Assembly: GCF_001730315.1 (NCBI RefSeq) | Contig: NZ_MIKC01000038.1 | Span: 163,766-227,765, forward strand | Origin: Enterococcus ureilyticus | Lineage (GTDB): Bacteria; Bacillota; Bacilli; Lactobacillales; Enterococcaceae | Reading direction: 5' to 3' | DNA: 64,000 bases | Part shown: piece after piece, positions 11,256-19,532 of the stretch | Layout of the letters: each line of letters begins with the position of its first letter | How positions within the stretch are numbered: position 1 is the stretch's first letter | Made by a program: the position numbers and the translations under genes | The notes under the pieces: generated by a model | Database searches by the model: none | Seen by the model: only the letters and a program-made list of their open reading frames with translations | Told to the model about the DNA's origin: nothing

Positions 11256-11288
11256 CAAAATATTAACTATAATCACATTAATTGTTTT

Positions 11289-11301
11289 TAATGTTCGTGT
11301 T
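11289..11301 (-). promoter_or_regulatory. PurBox upstream of the permease promoter
   Basis: Minus-strand ACACGAACATTAA, core CGAAC at 11293-11297, 37 bp upstream of the -35 hexamer. This is the same spacing as at purC and purE. Confidence 0.7.
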
Positions 11302-11316
11302 TGTGTCTGTAGATGT

Positions 11317-11366
11317 AAAAAAAGCGATACAATCGCCAGTTCTCTCCAACGACTATAACGCTTTTT
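11317..11366 (-). terminator. Terminator after the surface nucleotidase
   Basis: AAAAAGCG and CGCTTTTT form the base of a long, partly imperfect hairpin, followed by seven T on the minus strand. Confidence 0.7.
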
Positions 11367-11370
11367 ACTA

Positions 11371-13647
11371 TTATAAAATTTTTCTTTTTATTAGATGAGT
11401 CCCACATACTCCCAAAGTCACTATACCACTTAACATAATAGAAGCGGCTTCTTTTTCACCAGTCTTCGGTAATTCTTTTCCAGTGCTCGTTTTGGCAAGC
11501 TCTTTAGTGTTCGTTGTCTCTAGAGTCACTTCTCTTTTTGGTAAAATAGCTAATGAGAAAATTGCTTTATTTTGTTCTTCATCTAACACTATTACAGTCA
11601 ATTTCTTTTTATCTTTGATTTTTAACGAAGTAACGTTGAGCTTGATCCGTCCTTCTGAATCCGCTTGTCCAACTAAATCACCTTCAGGCAGTGCGATGGT
11701 TCTAGTTTTTGTCTCTGGAAGTTCGCCAACATAAAGAACGATTTTTGCATTCGGCAACGTCACGCCTCTTAAAAGCTCATCATCTTCGTACAAAGGATCG
11801 AAAATCGTTGCTTTCTTGATTCTTTCTTCCGCCTCATTGGGCTCAATAATTGGTGGATCAACTGGATCTGTGGGATCAGCTAATTTTTTTCGATTTTCAA
11901 TCGATGCTGCAATCAATTCCCCTGTAGCTTCCTGACTTTCAATATATCCAATAAAAGTCTCTGTATCTGGTTGTATCGCATTGACTAACGTTGCTTGTGT
12001 AAACCCAGCAAAACCGTCTCCTCCACCATATAAAAAGTCATTGATGACGACCTGATACGCTTGTTCTGCTTGCATTCGTGTACCGTCTTTTTCATACATT
12101 TCTTGTACTTTGAACGGTTGTTCCTTGTTATCAGTTGCTACATAGGTATACGTTAAACCAGAAATCTGTAAGAAGTAGCGTTCCTCTTCATCATATTGCT
12201 CATTTAAGACTTGTTCAATCTGAGAACCAGTCATTTCAACGACTTGCAGGATATTCCCAAATGGCTGAACAGCTTGAGCAGCGCCCCAAGTAATTGTGCG
12301 ATCTTCGCCAACCACTAAATCAGCACGAATTCCGCCATTATTAGTCATGGCAAAATCAGCATTGATCCCTTGTGCATGAGCCATTGCAACTTGACTGTCC
12401 GTAATCAGATTTCCCAAAGGAGATTCTTTCGATCCATTAACCTCTCGTGTAATTGCAGAAGCTTCTTTCGCCGTTCCAATTTTTTTATTTGTTACCATGG
12501 CAACACGTTCTTCCGCATCTTTCACCACAGCATCTACTTTTTTATCTATTTTCGGAGCCGTTTTATTAGCTGGATCAACTGGTAAAACTCTCGCATTCGG
12601 TGTCTCTACAAAATCATTAGTCTTTGGATCAAGTGTTCCTTGTAAATCGATATATCCTTTTCCTTGAGAGGTGGACTGGACTACTCTCGTTTTATTGACT
12701 ACACCGTTTGTATACTGGTGATTATGTCCCGCAAAAAAAGCATCTACACTGTTATCAGGATATAATTTATCGACTTGTTTGATGATTTCAGCTGCTTCAC
12801 CATCAACCTTATTAGCCTTACTTGTTGCAGGTACATGAGCTAAAACAACAATGGCATTCACGCCAAGCTTCCTTAATTGACTTGAGTAATAAGCAATTGT
12901 TTCAGCTTCATCTAAAAAATCATACGCTTCATAATGTTCTTTTAAAACTAGGTTAGGAATTTCAGTTGTTACCACACCAATAAAGCCAACCTTCACCTTA
13001 TTATTTGCTGTCCCTACCTCTTTGATCGCATATGGTTTCCACCCAAAAGGAATTTCTTCTGTTCCTTTTTTAACAACATTGCCAATCACGATCTGGGTTT
13101 TGGATGCTTCTCTTGGATACGCTGTCAGAATACCATACGGATCATTTTGCGGATTTTCTCCAAGCATAATTCGATTAAACTCTTGTAAACCTTCATCAAA
13201 TTCATGATTACCTAATGTTCCTATGGAAAAATCCATTTGGTTCAATACCTTTATCGTTGGCTCATCTTGAAGCAGACCTGAACTTGCAGGACTTGCACCA
13301 ACCATATCTCCTGCTTGCACGCGTATAGTTTGTCCCCCAGTATTTGCTATAGAAAATTGTTCCTGTGCATGATTCAAATAGGCAGCTAGTAACGGAGCGG
13401 TTCCTGTGTTTACCGTTTTTTTACCTTCATCGTCAAAAAACGAACCTGATGTATTCAAAGCACCATGAAAATCATTGATACCCAAAATTTGAAAGGGAAT
13501 TTCTTCAGTTTGCGTCGGTTGTTGTTGCATCGATGTATTTGTTCCATTTTCTGTTTGGGCAACAGCAACTTCAGCCCCAACTGTAGTACTGCTAACGATA
13601 CCAATCATCAATAAACTAGTTAATAAAGAGCTTTGCCACTTTTTCAT
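11371..13647 (-). CDS. LPxTG-anchored 5'-nucleotidase / 2',3'-cyclic phosphodiesterase
   Basis: A 758-aa secreted, wall-anchored metallophosphoesterase that releases nucleosides and phosphate from extracellular nucleotides. An N-terminal signal peptide (about 1-28) precedes the calcineurin-like domain with metal ligands DFH (GINDFHGALN near 57), AGDMVG, LGNHEFDEG near 147 and GHNHQYTNG near 307. The C-terminal 5'-nucleotidase domain covers about 390-590 (NNGGIRADL near 437; YGGGDGFAGF near 540). A linker leads to the sorting signal LPKTG at residue 726, a hydrophobic segment and KRK. Lying directly upstream of a purine-base permease, it fits a salvage route. AdsA-like adenosine production at the host surface is possible but is inference. 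Confidence 0.92.
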   Translation of the reverse strand: MKKWQSSLLTSLLMIGIVSSTTVGAEVAVAQTENGTNTSMQQQPTQTEEIPFQILGINDFHGALNTSGSFFDDEGKKTVNTGTAPLLAAYLNHAQEQFSIANTGGQTIRVQAGDMVGASPASSGLLQDEPTIKVLNQMDFSIGTLGNHEFDEGLQEFNRIMLGENPQNDPYGILTAYPREASKTQIVIGNVVKKGTEEIPFGWKPYAIKEVGTANNKVKVGFIGVVTTEIPNLVLKEHYEAYDFLDEAETIAYYSSQLRKLGVNAIVVLAHVPATSKANKVDGEAAEIIKQVDKLYPDNSVDAFFAGHNHQYTNGVVNKTRVVQSTSQGKGYIDLQGTLDPKTNDFVETPNARVLPVDPANKTAPKIDKKVDAVVKDAEERVAMVTNKKIGTAKEASAITREVNGSKESPLGNLITDSQVAMAHAQGINADFAMTNNGGIRADLVVGEDRTITWGAAQAVQPFGNILQVVEMTGSQIEQVLNEQYDEEERYFLQISGLTYTYVATDNKEQPFKVQEMYEKDGTRMQAEQAYQVVINDFLYGGGDGFAGFTQATLVNAIQPDTETFIGYIESQEATGELIAASIENRKKLADPTDPVDPPIIEPNEAEERIKKATIFDPLYEDDELLRGVTLPNAKIVLYVGELPETKTRTIALPEGDLVGQADSEGRIKLNVTSLKIKDKKKLTVIVLDEEQNKAIFSLAILPKREVTLETTNTKELAKTSTGKELPKTGEKEAASIMLSGIVTLGVCGTHLIKRKIL

Positions 13648-13690
13648 GTATGTAACTCCTCTTCAATTATTTCCAAATATACTTAGTTAA

Positions 13691-13719
13691 AGAGTAACAA
13701 TTTCCAAACACACTGTCAA
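13691..13719 (-). promoter_or_regulatory. Promoter of the surface nucleotidase
   Basis: TTGACA (13714-13719), a 17-bp spacer and TACTCT (13691-13696). The -35 is consensus and the -10 is weak. The -35 overlaps the end of the upstream gene. No PurBox is seen 37 bp further up. Confidence 0.55.
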
Positions 13720-14387
13720 TATAGCTTTTCACCGTCTACTTCTGAGTCTAACGCTCTTACTCCAATAATAGAAGCGAATAAAATAAGCTGCAATCCTGTC
13801 AATAAAATAATGAATAACCCTTTATCCACCGACCACTGAAGAAAAATAATTTGGATTGTTTGAATAGGTTTCGTCAATAAATGGACACTGTGCAAACGAT
13901 CAAAACGTCCAACAAATATAGCCAAGCTAGATAATGCATTAATAACTATGACAAAAATAACACCGTGCCATCGGCTTTTAAATAGCCCTCTGCGATAACA
14001 TTCCTTTATTATTGTAATCAATGTCGCCATACCTAAATAACCGTACACACAAATTCCGATAGTCAGCAAACTGAAAGATAACCACGCCGACAATGATTGC
14101 CCGAACAACTGATTCATCCCATGGTAAATAGGTAATTGTTCTAAATGAAAAAAATCAGTAAATAAGTATGGTGCATTGGGATAAAATAATAGCCAGAACA
14201 TTCCTAACAGAAAAAAGAGTTGCTTGGTCGCTTTTTTAAAATGAAAGCTTAGCTCTAATGGAATATAGGCTAACAAAACATTCAGCGCCATAAAATGATA
14301 CACCTTAGCAAAGAACAGCATATACAAGCAGTAGAACACCGTCCCTATTCTTACTAACCAACGATATCTTTGATTCAAATGATTCAC
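13716..14387 (-). CDS. DUF1361 multi-pass membrane protein
   Basis: A 223-aa protein with about seven hydrophobic segments. It carries the family-typical stretches NVLLAYIPLELS near 36 and WLLFYPNAPYLFTDFFHL near 65, where conserved polar residues (NAPY, TD, H) sit inside an otherwise apolar run. Function is unknown; DUF1361 proteins are simply integral membrane proteins. The start at 14387 (MNHLNQRY) follows a weak ribosome site. It lies just upstream of the surface nucleotidase gene, which has its own promoter in the short gap, so the two need not be linked functionally. Confidence 0.75.
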   Translation of the reverse strand: MNHLNQRYRWLVRIGTVFYCLYMLFFAKVYHFMALNVLLAYIPLELSFHFKKATKQLFFLLGMFWLLFYPNAPYLFTDFFHLEQLPIYHGMNQLFGQSLSAWLSFSLLTIGICVYGYLGMATLITIIKECYRRGLFKSRWHGVIFVIVINALSSLAIFVGRFDRLHSVHLLTKPIQTIQIIFLQWSVDKGLFIILLTGLQLILFASIIGVRALDSEVDGEKLY

Positions 14388-14445
14388 CGTCCTTTTTTAT
14401 CTAGTGTATCATATAGACATTATTTTCAAAAATTTTCTTGAAAAC

Positions 14446-14473
14446 TTGTCATTCTGCTATTTTGTGCTAGACT
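14446..14473 (+). promoter_or_regulatory. Promoter of the HAD phosphatase gene
   Basis: TTGTCA (14446-14451), a 16-bp spacer and TAGACT (14468-14473), with TGTG before the -10. Confidence 0.55.
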
Positions 14474-14505
14474 AAGTGAAAGAAAACTTTCCGGGAGGAA
14501 CGACT

Positions 14506-15318
14506 TTGAAAAAATTAATTGCAATCGATTTAGATGGTACAACGTTAAATGGACAGTCACTGATTAGTGACACGACTGAACAAGCCTTAAAAAACGCAAT
14601 GCAACACGGGCACTATGTCAGCATTGTTACTGGTCGCCCTTATCGAATGAGCGGTCAATTCTATCGTCAACTGGGGTTATCAACTCCGATGGTCAATTTC
14701 AACGGTGCTCTTGTTCATATGCCAGAAAAACAATGGTCTGACGAAAAAGAAACTGGAATCCAAAGAGATTTAGTTTTTGATATTTTAGCTCAAAAGAAAG
14801 CCTTAAATCTTGATTTTGTAGCGGCAGAAAATAAAGAAACATTTTATATTGATAGCTTAGATTACTTTGATTCAGGTTTCTTCGCCTCAGAAGCAACGCC
14901 TAGTAACCTTTTGACAACCAAAAATTTACTGACAGATCCAACTTCAATGATGGTTCGGACTTCCAAAGAGCAAGCAGAGCATGTTTCTGACTCTTTAATG
15001 AAACAATATGGTGATTATGTAGATGTTCGAACTTGGGGTGGACCCACACCGATTTTAGAGATCGTTTCAAAAGGCATCCAAAAAGCGAAAGGGGTCGAAC
15101 AAGTCGCAAATTACTTAAACGTGAAACGTTCTGACATCATCGCATTTGGTGATGAACACAACGATGAAGAAATGCTCGATTACGTTGGTTGGGGTGTTGC
15201 AATGAAAAATGCAACAGATAAGATCAAATCTGTAGCCAATGATGTTACGGATAAAACGAATGATGAAGATGGTTTAGCTGATTATCTTGAACGATATCTA
15301 GACTTAAAAAAACAATAA
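14506..15318 (+). CDS. Cof-type HAD-IIB phosphatase
   Basis: A 270-aa cytosolic haloacid-dehalogenase phosphatase of the Cof/YidA group, likely acting on small phosphorylated metabolites such as sugar phosphates. Motif I DLDGT is at residues 8-12, motif II is in SIVTGRP near 46, a conserved Lys lies in KGIQKAKGV near 200, and motif III/IV GDEHNDEEM is near 218. The start is a TTG at 14506, because GGGAGG lies seven bases upstream and the next codons give the family's usual KKLIAIDLDGT. An in-frame ATG at 14476 lies before that ribosome site. Own promoter and terminator. Confidence 0.88.
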   Translation: MKKLIAIDLDGTTLNGQSLISDTTEQALKNAMQHGHYVSIVTGRPYRMSGQFYRQLGLSTPMVNFNGALVHMPEKQWSDEKETGIQRDLVFDILAQKKALNLDFVAAENKETFYIDSLDYFDSGFFASEATPSNLLTTKNLLTDPTSMMVRTSKEQAEHVSDSLMKQYGDYVDVRTWGGPTPILEIVSKGIQKAKGVEQVANYLNVKRSDIIAFGDEHNDEEMLDYVGWGVAMKNATDKIKSVANDVTDKTNDEDGLADYLERYLDLKKQ

Positions 15319-15325
15319 AAAACGT

Positions 15326-15370
15326 GAGTGGAATGAAACTGATTTTTTAGTTTTATTCCACTCATATTTT
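15326..15370 (+). terminator. Terminator after the HAD gene
   Basis: GAGTGGAAT (15326-15334) pairs with ATTCCACTC (15355-15363), followed by a T-rich tract. Confidence 0.8.
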
Positions 15371-15382
15371 TTATTTTCAGTT

Positions 15383-15411
15383 TTGACAAAATCAATACTT
15401 CTTGCTAAAAT
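15383..15411 (+). promoter_or_regulatory. Promoter of the radical-SAM / DNA metabolism pair
   Basis: TTGACA (15383-15388), a 17-bp spacer and TAAAAT (15406-15411): a near-consensus sigma-A promoter. Confidence 0.85.
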
Positions 15412-15412
15412 A

Positions 15413-15426
15413 AGAACATATGTTCC
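15413..15426 (+). promoter_or_regulatory. LexA (SOS) box
   Basis: AGAACATATGTTCC agrees with the Gram-positive LexA consensus CGAACRNRYGTTYC at 13 of 14 positions and contains the perfect palindrome GAACATATGTTC. It starts two bases after the -10 hexamer, across the likely transcription start, an ideal repression site. Confidence 0.8.
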
Positions 15427-15452
15427 GTGAATTTTAGAGATGAGGGCTTGTA

Positions 15453-16766
15453 ATGGATTTATCTAAAAAAATAGAAATTCTTGCTGAATCAGCAAAATAC
15501 GACGTATCTTGTTCCAGTAGCGGGGTTACTGATAACTCGCGAAAAGGAACTGTAGGTAGTACTGCAACAGCTGGAATTTGTCATTCTTTCACGAGCGATG
15601 GCCGGTGCGTCTCGCTTTTAAAACTACTTTTTACAAATGCTTGTATTTTTGATTGTCATTATTGTATCAACAGAAAATCTAATACGATCCCTCGGGCCAC
15701 CTTCACGCCAAAAGAAGTGGCTGATTTAACGATGGACTTTTACATGAGAAATTATATTGAGGGGCTTTTTCTAAGTTCGGCTATTATAAAAAATGTCGAT
15801 TATACGAGTGAATTATTGATTAAAACATTGAAGATCTTACGCTACGAAAAAGGATTTAAAGGGTATATCCACGTGAAGGCCATTCCAGGTGCAGATGAAA
15901 AATTAATTGAAGAATTAGGCTTTTTAGCTGATCGTATGAGTGTGAATGTCGAATTGCCTTCAAAAGAAAGCCTGAAATTATTAGCACCTGACAAAGATCC
16001 TTTTGCTTTATATAAACCTATGAAACAAATCACGCATAAGAAGAAAGAACTTGTCCAAGTACCCGCTTTAAAAAAACAGTCCCCATTTGTTCCTGCTGGT
16101 CAATCGACACAAATGATTATCGGTGCTTCTCCCGAAAGCGATCATGCAATTGTTAAGATTGCCGAAAATTTATATAAAAAATATGAATTAAAAAGAGTCT
16201 ATTATTCTGCATATATCCCTGTAAATCAAGATTCTTTACTACCAGCGATTACAACTGACCCCCCCTTATTAAGAGAGCATCGATTGTACCAAGCAGATTG
16301 GCTGTTACGCTTTTATCGATTTTCTGCCGATGAAATTTTATCCGAAGATAAACCGAATTTTAATTTATACTTAGACCCTAAAGCCAACTGGGCAGTCCAA
16401 AACTATGAGCAGTTTCCAATCGATGTACAATCGGCTTCTTATGAGCGTTTGCTAAGAATCCCTGGAATCGGACCAAAAAGTGCACAAAATATTTTAAAAG
16501 CTAGAAAGTATTATCAATTACATTTATCAGATTTAAAAAAATTAGGCGTTGTTATCAAGCGAGCGCAATATTTTATCAGTTGCAATGGTGTTCGCCAACC
16601 TGGATTGAACGACGATCCTGAATGGATCATTTCTTCTTTGATTTCTTCTCGCCAATACGAAACATTAAAAAAGAGCAACAGTCAATCACAGCAAGAACAA
16701 TTATCCCTGTTTGATGTCGAACGTTTTGAGACAACCAAACGAAAGGAATCCCGTTATGCACATTGA
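15453..16766 (+). CDS. Putative DNA modification/repair radical SAM protein (TIGR03916 type)
   Basis: A 437-aa protein with a radical-SAM cluster motif at C64-x3-C68-x2-C71 (NACIFDCHYC) and further N-terminal cysteines at C20, C43 and C52. A helix-hairpin-helix DNA-binding segment (LLRIPGIGPKSAQNIL) sits near 335. This matches the family known as putative DNA modification/repair radical SAM protein, which occurs paired with the type of protein encoded next. The biochemical reaction is not known to me. ATG 15453 has GATGAGGG upstream. It overlaps the next gene by 11 bases, so the two are translationally coupled. The promoter holds a LexA box, which suggests induction by DNA damage. Confidence 0.88.
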   Translation: MDLSKKIEILAESAKYDVSCSSSGVTDNSRKGTVGSTATAGICHSFTSDGRCVSLLKLLFTNACIFDCHYCINRKSNTIPRATFTPKEVADLTMDFYMRNYIEGLFLSSAIIKNVDYTSELLIKTLKILRYEKGFKGYIHVKAIPGADEKLIEELGFLADRMSVNVELPSKESLKLLAPDKDPFALYKPMKQITHKKKELVQVPALKKQSPFVPAGQSTQMIIGASPESDHAIVKIAENLYKKYELKRVYYSAYIPVNQDSLLPAITTDPPLLREHRLYQADWLLRFYRFSADEILSEDKPNFNLYLDPKANWAVQNYEQFPIDVQSASYERLLRIPGIGPKSAQNILKARKYYQLHLSDLKKLGVVIKRAQYFISCNGVRQPGLNDDPEWIISSLISSRQYETLKKSNSQSQQEQLSLFDVERFETTKRKESRYAH

Positions 16767-17505
16767 AGAAACCACAGAAACTTGGGAATATGATGGTAGT
16801 TTTTATGGTTTTTTAACGATTATTTATCATGCCTTTAAAAAACGAGTATTTCCTGAAATCATTGTAACGTCAGATAATGCGATCGAAAATTTATTTGCTA
16901 GTCATTGGATCGCAACAGACGAAGTACTGGCTCAAAGAATTCAAGCTCGCCTGACCGAACGATTACGAAAAGAAAATTGGCAATTTATTATTGATGGTTT
17001 TTATTGTTCATTGAGAGATAAAGAACGCTGTTTGCTAGACGCTGTTAAAATCAGCTTGACAACTGATAGTTTATTGACTAATCACTTAGGACACCCGTCC
17101 ATTTTAGCTCTTCAAAATGCTTTAAACGCTTTATTTAGTGAAGTCCATGCATTAACTGGTTTTATTCGATTTGAGTATGTAGGTGATTCACTTTACAGTA
17201 CTATTGCTCCTAAACACTTTTCATTACCGTACCTTTGTCCCCATTTTGCCAAAAGGTACCCCAAAGAGACACTTATAATTTATGATGAAACACACCGCTT
17301 ACTGGGAATTATCGAAAATGGACAAATTAAATTTATTGAAAATAGTGCGCCACCAACATTTGATTCCAACGAAACTGAACAAGGGATTCAAGAAAACTGG
17401 CGTTTCTTTCTTAAAGCCGTTACGATTGAAGAAAGAAAAAATGAACGAGCTCAACTTTCTCATTTACCAAAACGCTATCGTGGCCATATGGTTGATTTCC
17501 AATAG
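16756..17505 (+). CDS. TIGR03915-type putative DNA metabolism protein (DUF4130)
   Basis: A 249-aa partner of the radical-SAM protein. The N-terminus (TWEYDGSFYGFLTIIYHAF) is the family hallmark. A second conserved area is GFIRFEYVGDSLYSTIAPKH near 137, with a C-terminal LPKRYRGHMVDF. In other bacteria this family is found next to, or fused with, uracil-DNA-glycosylase-like domains, hence the DNA-repair link; no enzymatic activity is established to my knowledge. The start is the ATG at 16756, preceded by GAAAGGAA and overlapping the end of the upstream gene. Second gene of the LexA-box operon, followed by a terminator. Confidence 0.85.
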   Translation: MHIEETTETWEYDGSFYGFLTIIYHAFKKRVFPEIIVTSDNAIENLFASHWIATDEVLAQRIQARLTERLRKENWQFIIDGFYCSLRDKERCLLDAVKISLTTDSLLTNHLGHPSILALQNALNALFSEVHALTGFIRFEYVGDSLYSTIAPKHFSLPYLCPHFAKRYPKETLIIYDETHRLLGIIENGQIKFIENSAPPTFDSNETEQGIQENWRFFLKAVTIEERKNERAQLSHLPKRYRGHMVDFQ

Positions 17506-17547
17506 CTTGTTCTACATATTTGAAAATAAAAGGAAAACGTACAAACA

Positions 17548-17587
17548 GTGGGAGCAGAAGCAATCGCTTCTGTCCCACCTTGGTTTT
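17548..17587 (+). terminator. Terminator after the radical-SAM pair
   Basis: GTGGGAGCAGAAGC (17548-17561) pairs with GCTTCTGTCCCAC (17566-17578) with one bulged base, followed by a T-rich tract. Confidence 0.8.
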
Positions 17588-17619
17588 TTCTGATTCATTT
17601 GTACAATCTGAATATTTGA

Positions 17620-18114
17620 TTAATCCACTCTAAGATGAATTTTTTTCACAATTAATTTATCTGATAAATGAGATTGATTACTTTGTTCCCCAATCACTTC
17701 AGCTAAAATGCTTGTACGATCTTCTTTTTTCTGAAAATGATAGTCAATTTTACCAGTTTCATTTAATTCATTCATCATTTCACTATAATCTTCTATTTCA
17801 ATTTTCTTCGTAATAAATCCTAATGAGACCAAATGGTCATCTAAAATTTTAGTTGATGTTAAGGAGCCAAAAGCAATTTTTTGGCGAATTGCTTGATTCA
17901 ATTCTGCCACTTTTACGTCCTGTCCTTGCTCTTGCGTTTTTTGCTTAATTAGCGCTTCATATTGTTCAGCCGTTAACATCACTCCGGCGATTTTTTTTCT
18001 ATTGTAAATGTAAACACCTGTATTTTTCTCTTTTGCTGTTTCAAAAATGCTCATTGGTGATTGTTTTACATCTGTAATAGAAACTGATACATGTTTATTT
18101 AGTTTATCTTCCAT
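17620..18114 (-). CDS. Orphan Phd/YefM-type antitoxin-like protein
   Basis: A 164-aa protein. The N-terminal 60 residues follow the Phd/YefM antitoxin fold: SVSITDVKQSPMSIFETAKEKNTGVYIYNRKKIAGVML, a strand-helix-strand DNA-binding dimer module. The C-terminal 100 residues are longer than in ordinary antitoxins and are charged, with no RelE, Doc or other toxin motif. No toxin gene is adjacent: the neighbours are the end of a radical-SAM operon and purD. It may be a solitary regulator or an antitoxin acting on a distant toxin. A TATAAT -10 and an inverted repeat upstream could allow autoregulation. Confidence 0.7.
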   Translation of the reverse strand: MEDKLNKHVSVSITDVKQSPMSIFETAKEKNTGVYIYNRKKIAGVMLTAEQYEALIKQKTQEQGQDVKVAELNQAIRQKIAFGSLTSTKILDDHLVSLGFITKKIEIEDYSEMMNELNETGKIDYHFQKKEDRTSILAEVIGEQSNQSHLSDKLIVKKIHLRVD

Positions 18115-18136
18115 TAGTCAACTTCCCTTCAAACTG

Positions 18137-18163
18137 ATTATATCACACAGCTCAGCGGTGTGA
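18137..18163 (-). promoter_or_regulatory. -10 element and inverted repeat upstream of the Phd-like gene
   Basis: Minus-strand TATAAT (18137-18142) adjoins the inverted repeat TCACAC-N9-GTGTGA (18143-18163), which lies in the spacer position. It is a candidate autoregulatory operator. Confidence 0.4.
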
Positions 18164-18216
18164 AGGGGCTTTTAAGAAAACAAATCAAAAAGATCGAGTC
18201 TAAAACAACGTATAGA

Positions 18217-18255
18217 CAACTAAAAGAGGAGGAAAAATCCCTCTTCTTTTAGTTG
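18217..18255 (-). terminator. Probable terminator hairpin at the end of the pur operon
   Basis: CAACTAAAAGA and TCTTTTAGTTG form a strong stem continuing through AGAGG/CCTCC. It overlaps the purD stop region. The following tract is only moderately T-rich. Confidence 0.55.
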
Positions 18256-19520
18256 AACGTCACACCCTTAAAACCAATATCTCTACGGTAAAAAGTTCCT
18301 TCTGTATTGACCATATTTAGAATGCCATAAACAGCATTCTGTGCTGCTTTCAAGGTTTCCCCGCTAGCTTCTATAAGATAGATACGACCACCATCTGAAA
18401 TTAATTGTCCAGCTTGCTCTTTTACACTTGCATAGTAAACTTGTCCTGTTTGTATCCGCGAAAAATCTGGAATTGGATAGTTTAATTCACTATTGCTTGG
18501 ATAACCTTTCGCTGCAACAACTACTCCTAAGCTATAGCCATCTTTTTTCCACAGAACTGTTGGTTGTGTCCCTGTTAGTAAATCATCAATAATTTGAGCA
18601 AAATCACTTTCTAAACGTTGCAAGACAACCTGAGTTTCTGGATCCCCGAATCGTGCATTAAATTCAATTACTTTAGGTCCTGTTTCTGTGGCAATCACCC
18701 CAGCATACAAAATCCCTGTGAACGGTCTGCCTTCATCCAATAGTCCTTGGGCAGCTGGTTTGATGATCGTCTCTATTGCTTCTTTGACGATTGCATCAGA
18801 AATTTGCGGAACTGGGGCATATGCGCCCATACCACCTGTGTTCGGACCTGTATCTCCTTCATATGCACGTTTATGGTCTTGTGAAATCACCATAGGAAAA
18901 ACTTCATGATCACGAACAAACGCTAGTAACGAAAACTCTTCTCCGGAAAGGAATTCTTCCACCACGACTTTCGCACCGCTCAAGCCAAATTTATTTTCTT
19001 CCAGCATTGCTTTTAAAGCTTCTATTGCTTGTGCCTCACTATCTGCTACTACAACACCTTTTCCAGCCGCTAAACCATCTGCCTTAATCACAATAGGTGC
19101 ACCTTTTTCTAATACATATGTTTTTGCCAATTCAAAATCAGCAAAGGTTTGATAATCGGCTGTTGGTATTTGATATTTATCCATAATTTTTTTTGCAAAA
19201 TTTTTAGAACCTTCAATAAGTGCCGCAGCTTTAGTAGGACCAAACACTAGTAAACCCGCAGCGGTAAAATCATCAACTAAACCATTCAATAAAGGGACTT
19301 CTGGTCCAACGAAAGTCCAACTCACCTTCTTTTTCTTGGCAAATTGGATCAATTGTACATGATCATCTTCCGCAATATCGACTAATTGAATACCATCATT
19401 TATCATTCCAGCATTTCCCTTAGCACAATAAACTGTTGTAACTCTAGGACTTTGAATCAATTTTTGAGCAATCACATGTTCTCTGCCGCCACTTCCAATC
19501 ACTAAAATAGTTAATCCCAT
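18249..19520 (-). CDS. purD: Phosphoribosylamine-glycine ligase
   Basis: Joins phosphoribosylamine and glycine using ATP to form GAR, step 2 of purine synthesis. The 423-aa ATP-grasp enzyme shows the N-terminal VIGSGGREHVIAQKL, the ATP-binding PIVIKADGLAAGKGVVVA near 140, GPNTGGMGAYAP near 220 and the metal-binding VIEFNARFGDPETQ near 285. Last gene of the purC-S-Q-L-F-M-N-H-D operon, 12 bases after purH. Confidence 0.97.
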   Translation of the reverse strand: MGLTILVIGSGGREHVIAQKLIQSPRVTTVYCAKGNAGMINDGIQLVDIAEDDHVQLIQFAKKKKVSWTFVGPEVPLLNGLVDDFTAAGLLVFGPTKAAALIEGSKNFAKKIMDKYQIPTADYQTFADFELAKTYVLEKGAPIVIKADGLAAGKGVVVADSEAQAIEALKAMLEENKFGLSGAKVVVEEFLSGEEFSLLAFVRDHEVFPMVISQDHKRAYEGDTGPNTGGMGAYAPVPQISDAIVKEAIETIIKPAAQGLLDEGRPFTGILYAGVIATETGPKVIEFNARFGDPETQVVLQRLESDFAQIIDDLLTGTQPTVLWKKDGYSLGVVVAAKGYPSNSELNYPIPDFSRIQTGQVYYASVKEQAGQLISDGGRIYLIEASGETLKAAQNAVYGILNMVNTEGTFYRRDIGFKGVTFN

Positions 19521-19532
19521 CTGCTTCTCCTT

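Noticed and set aside
17282..17593. 103-aa frame inside the DUF4130 gene
   Set aside because: Out-of-frame shadow that runs through the terminator.
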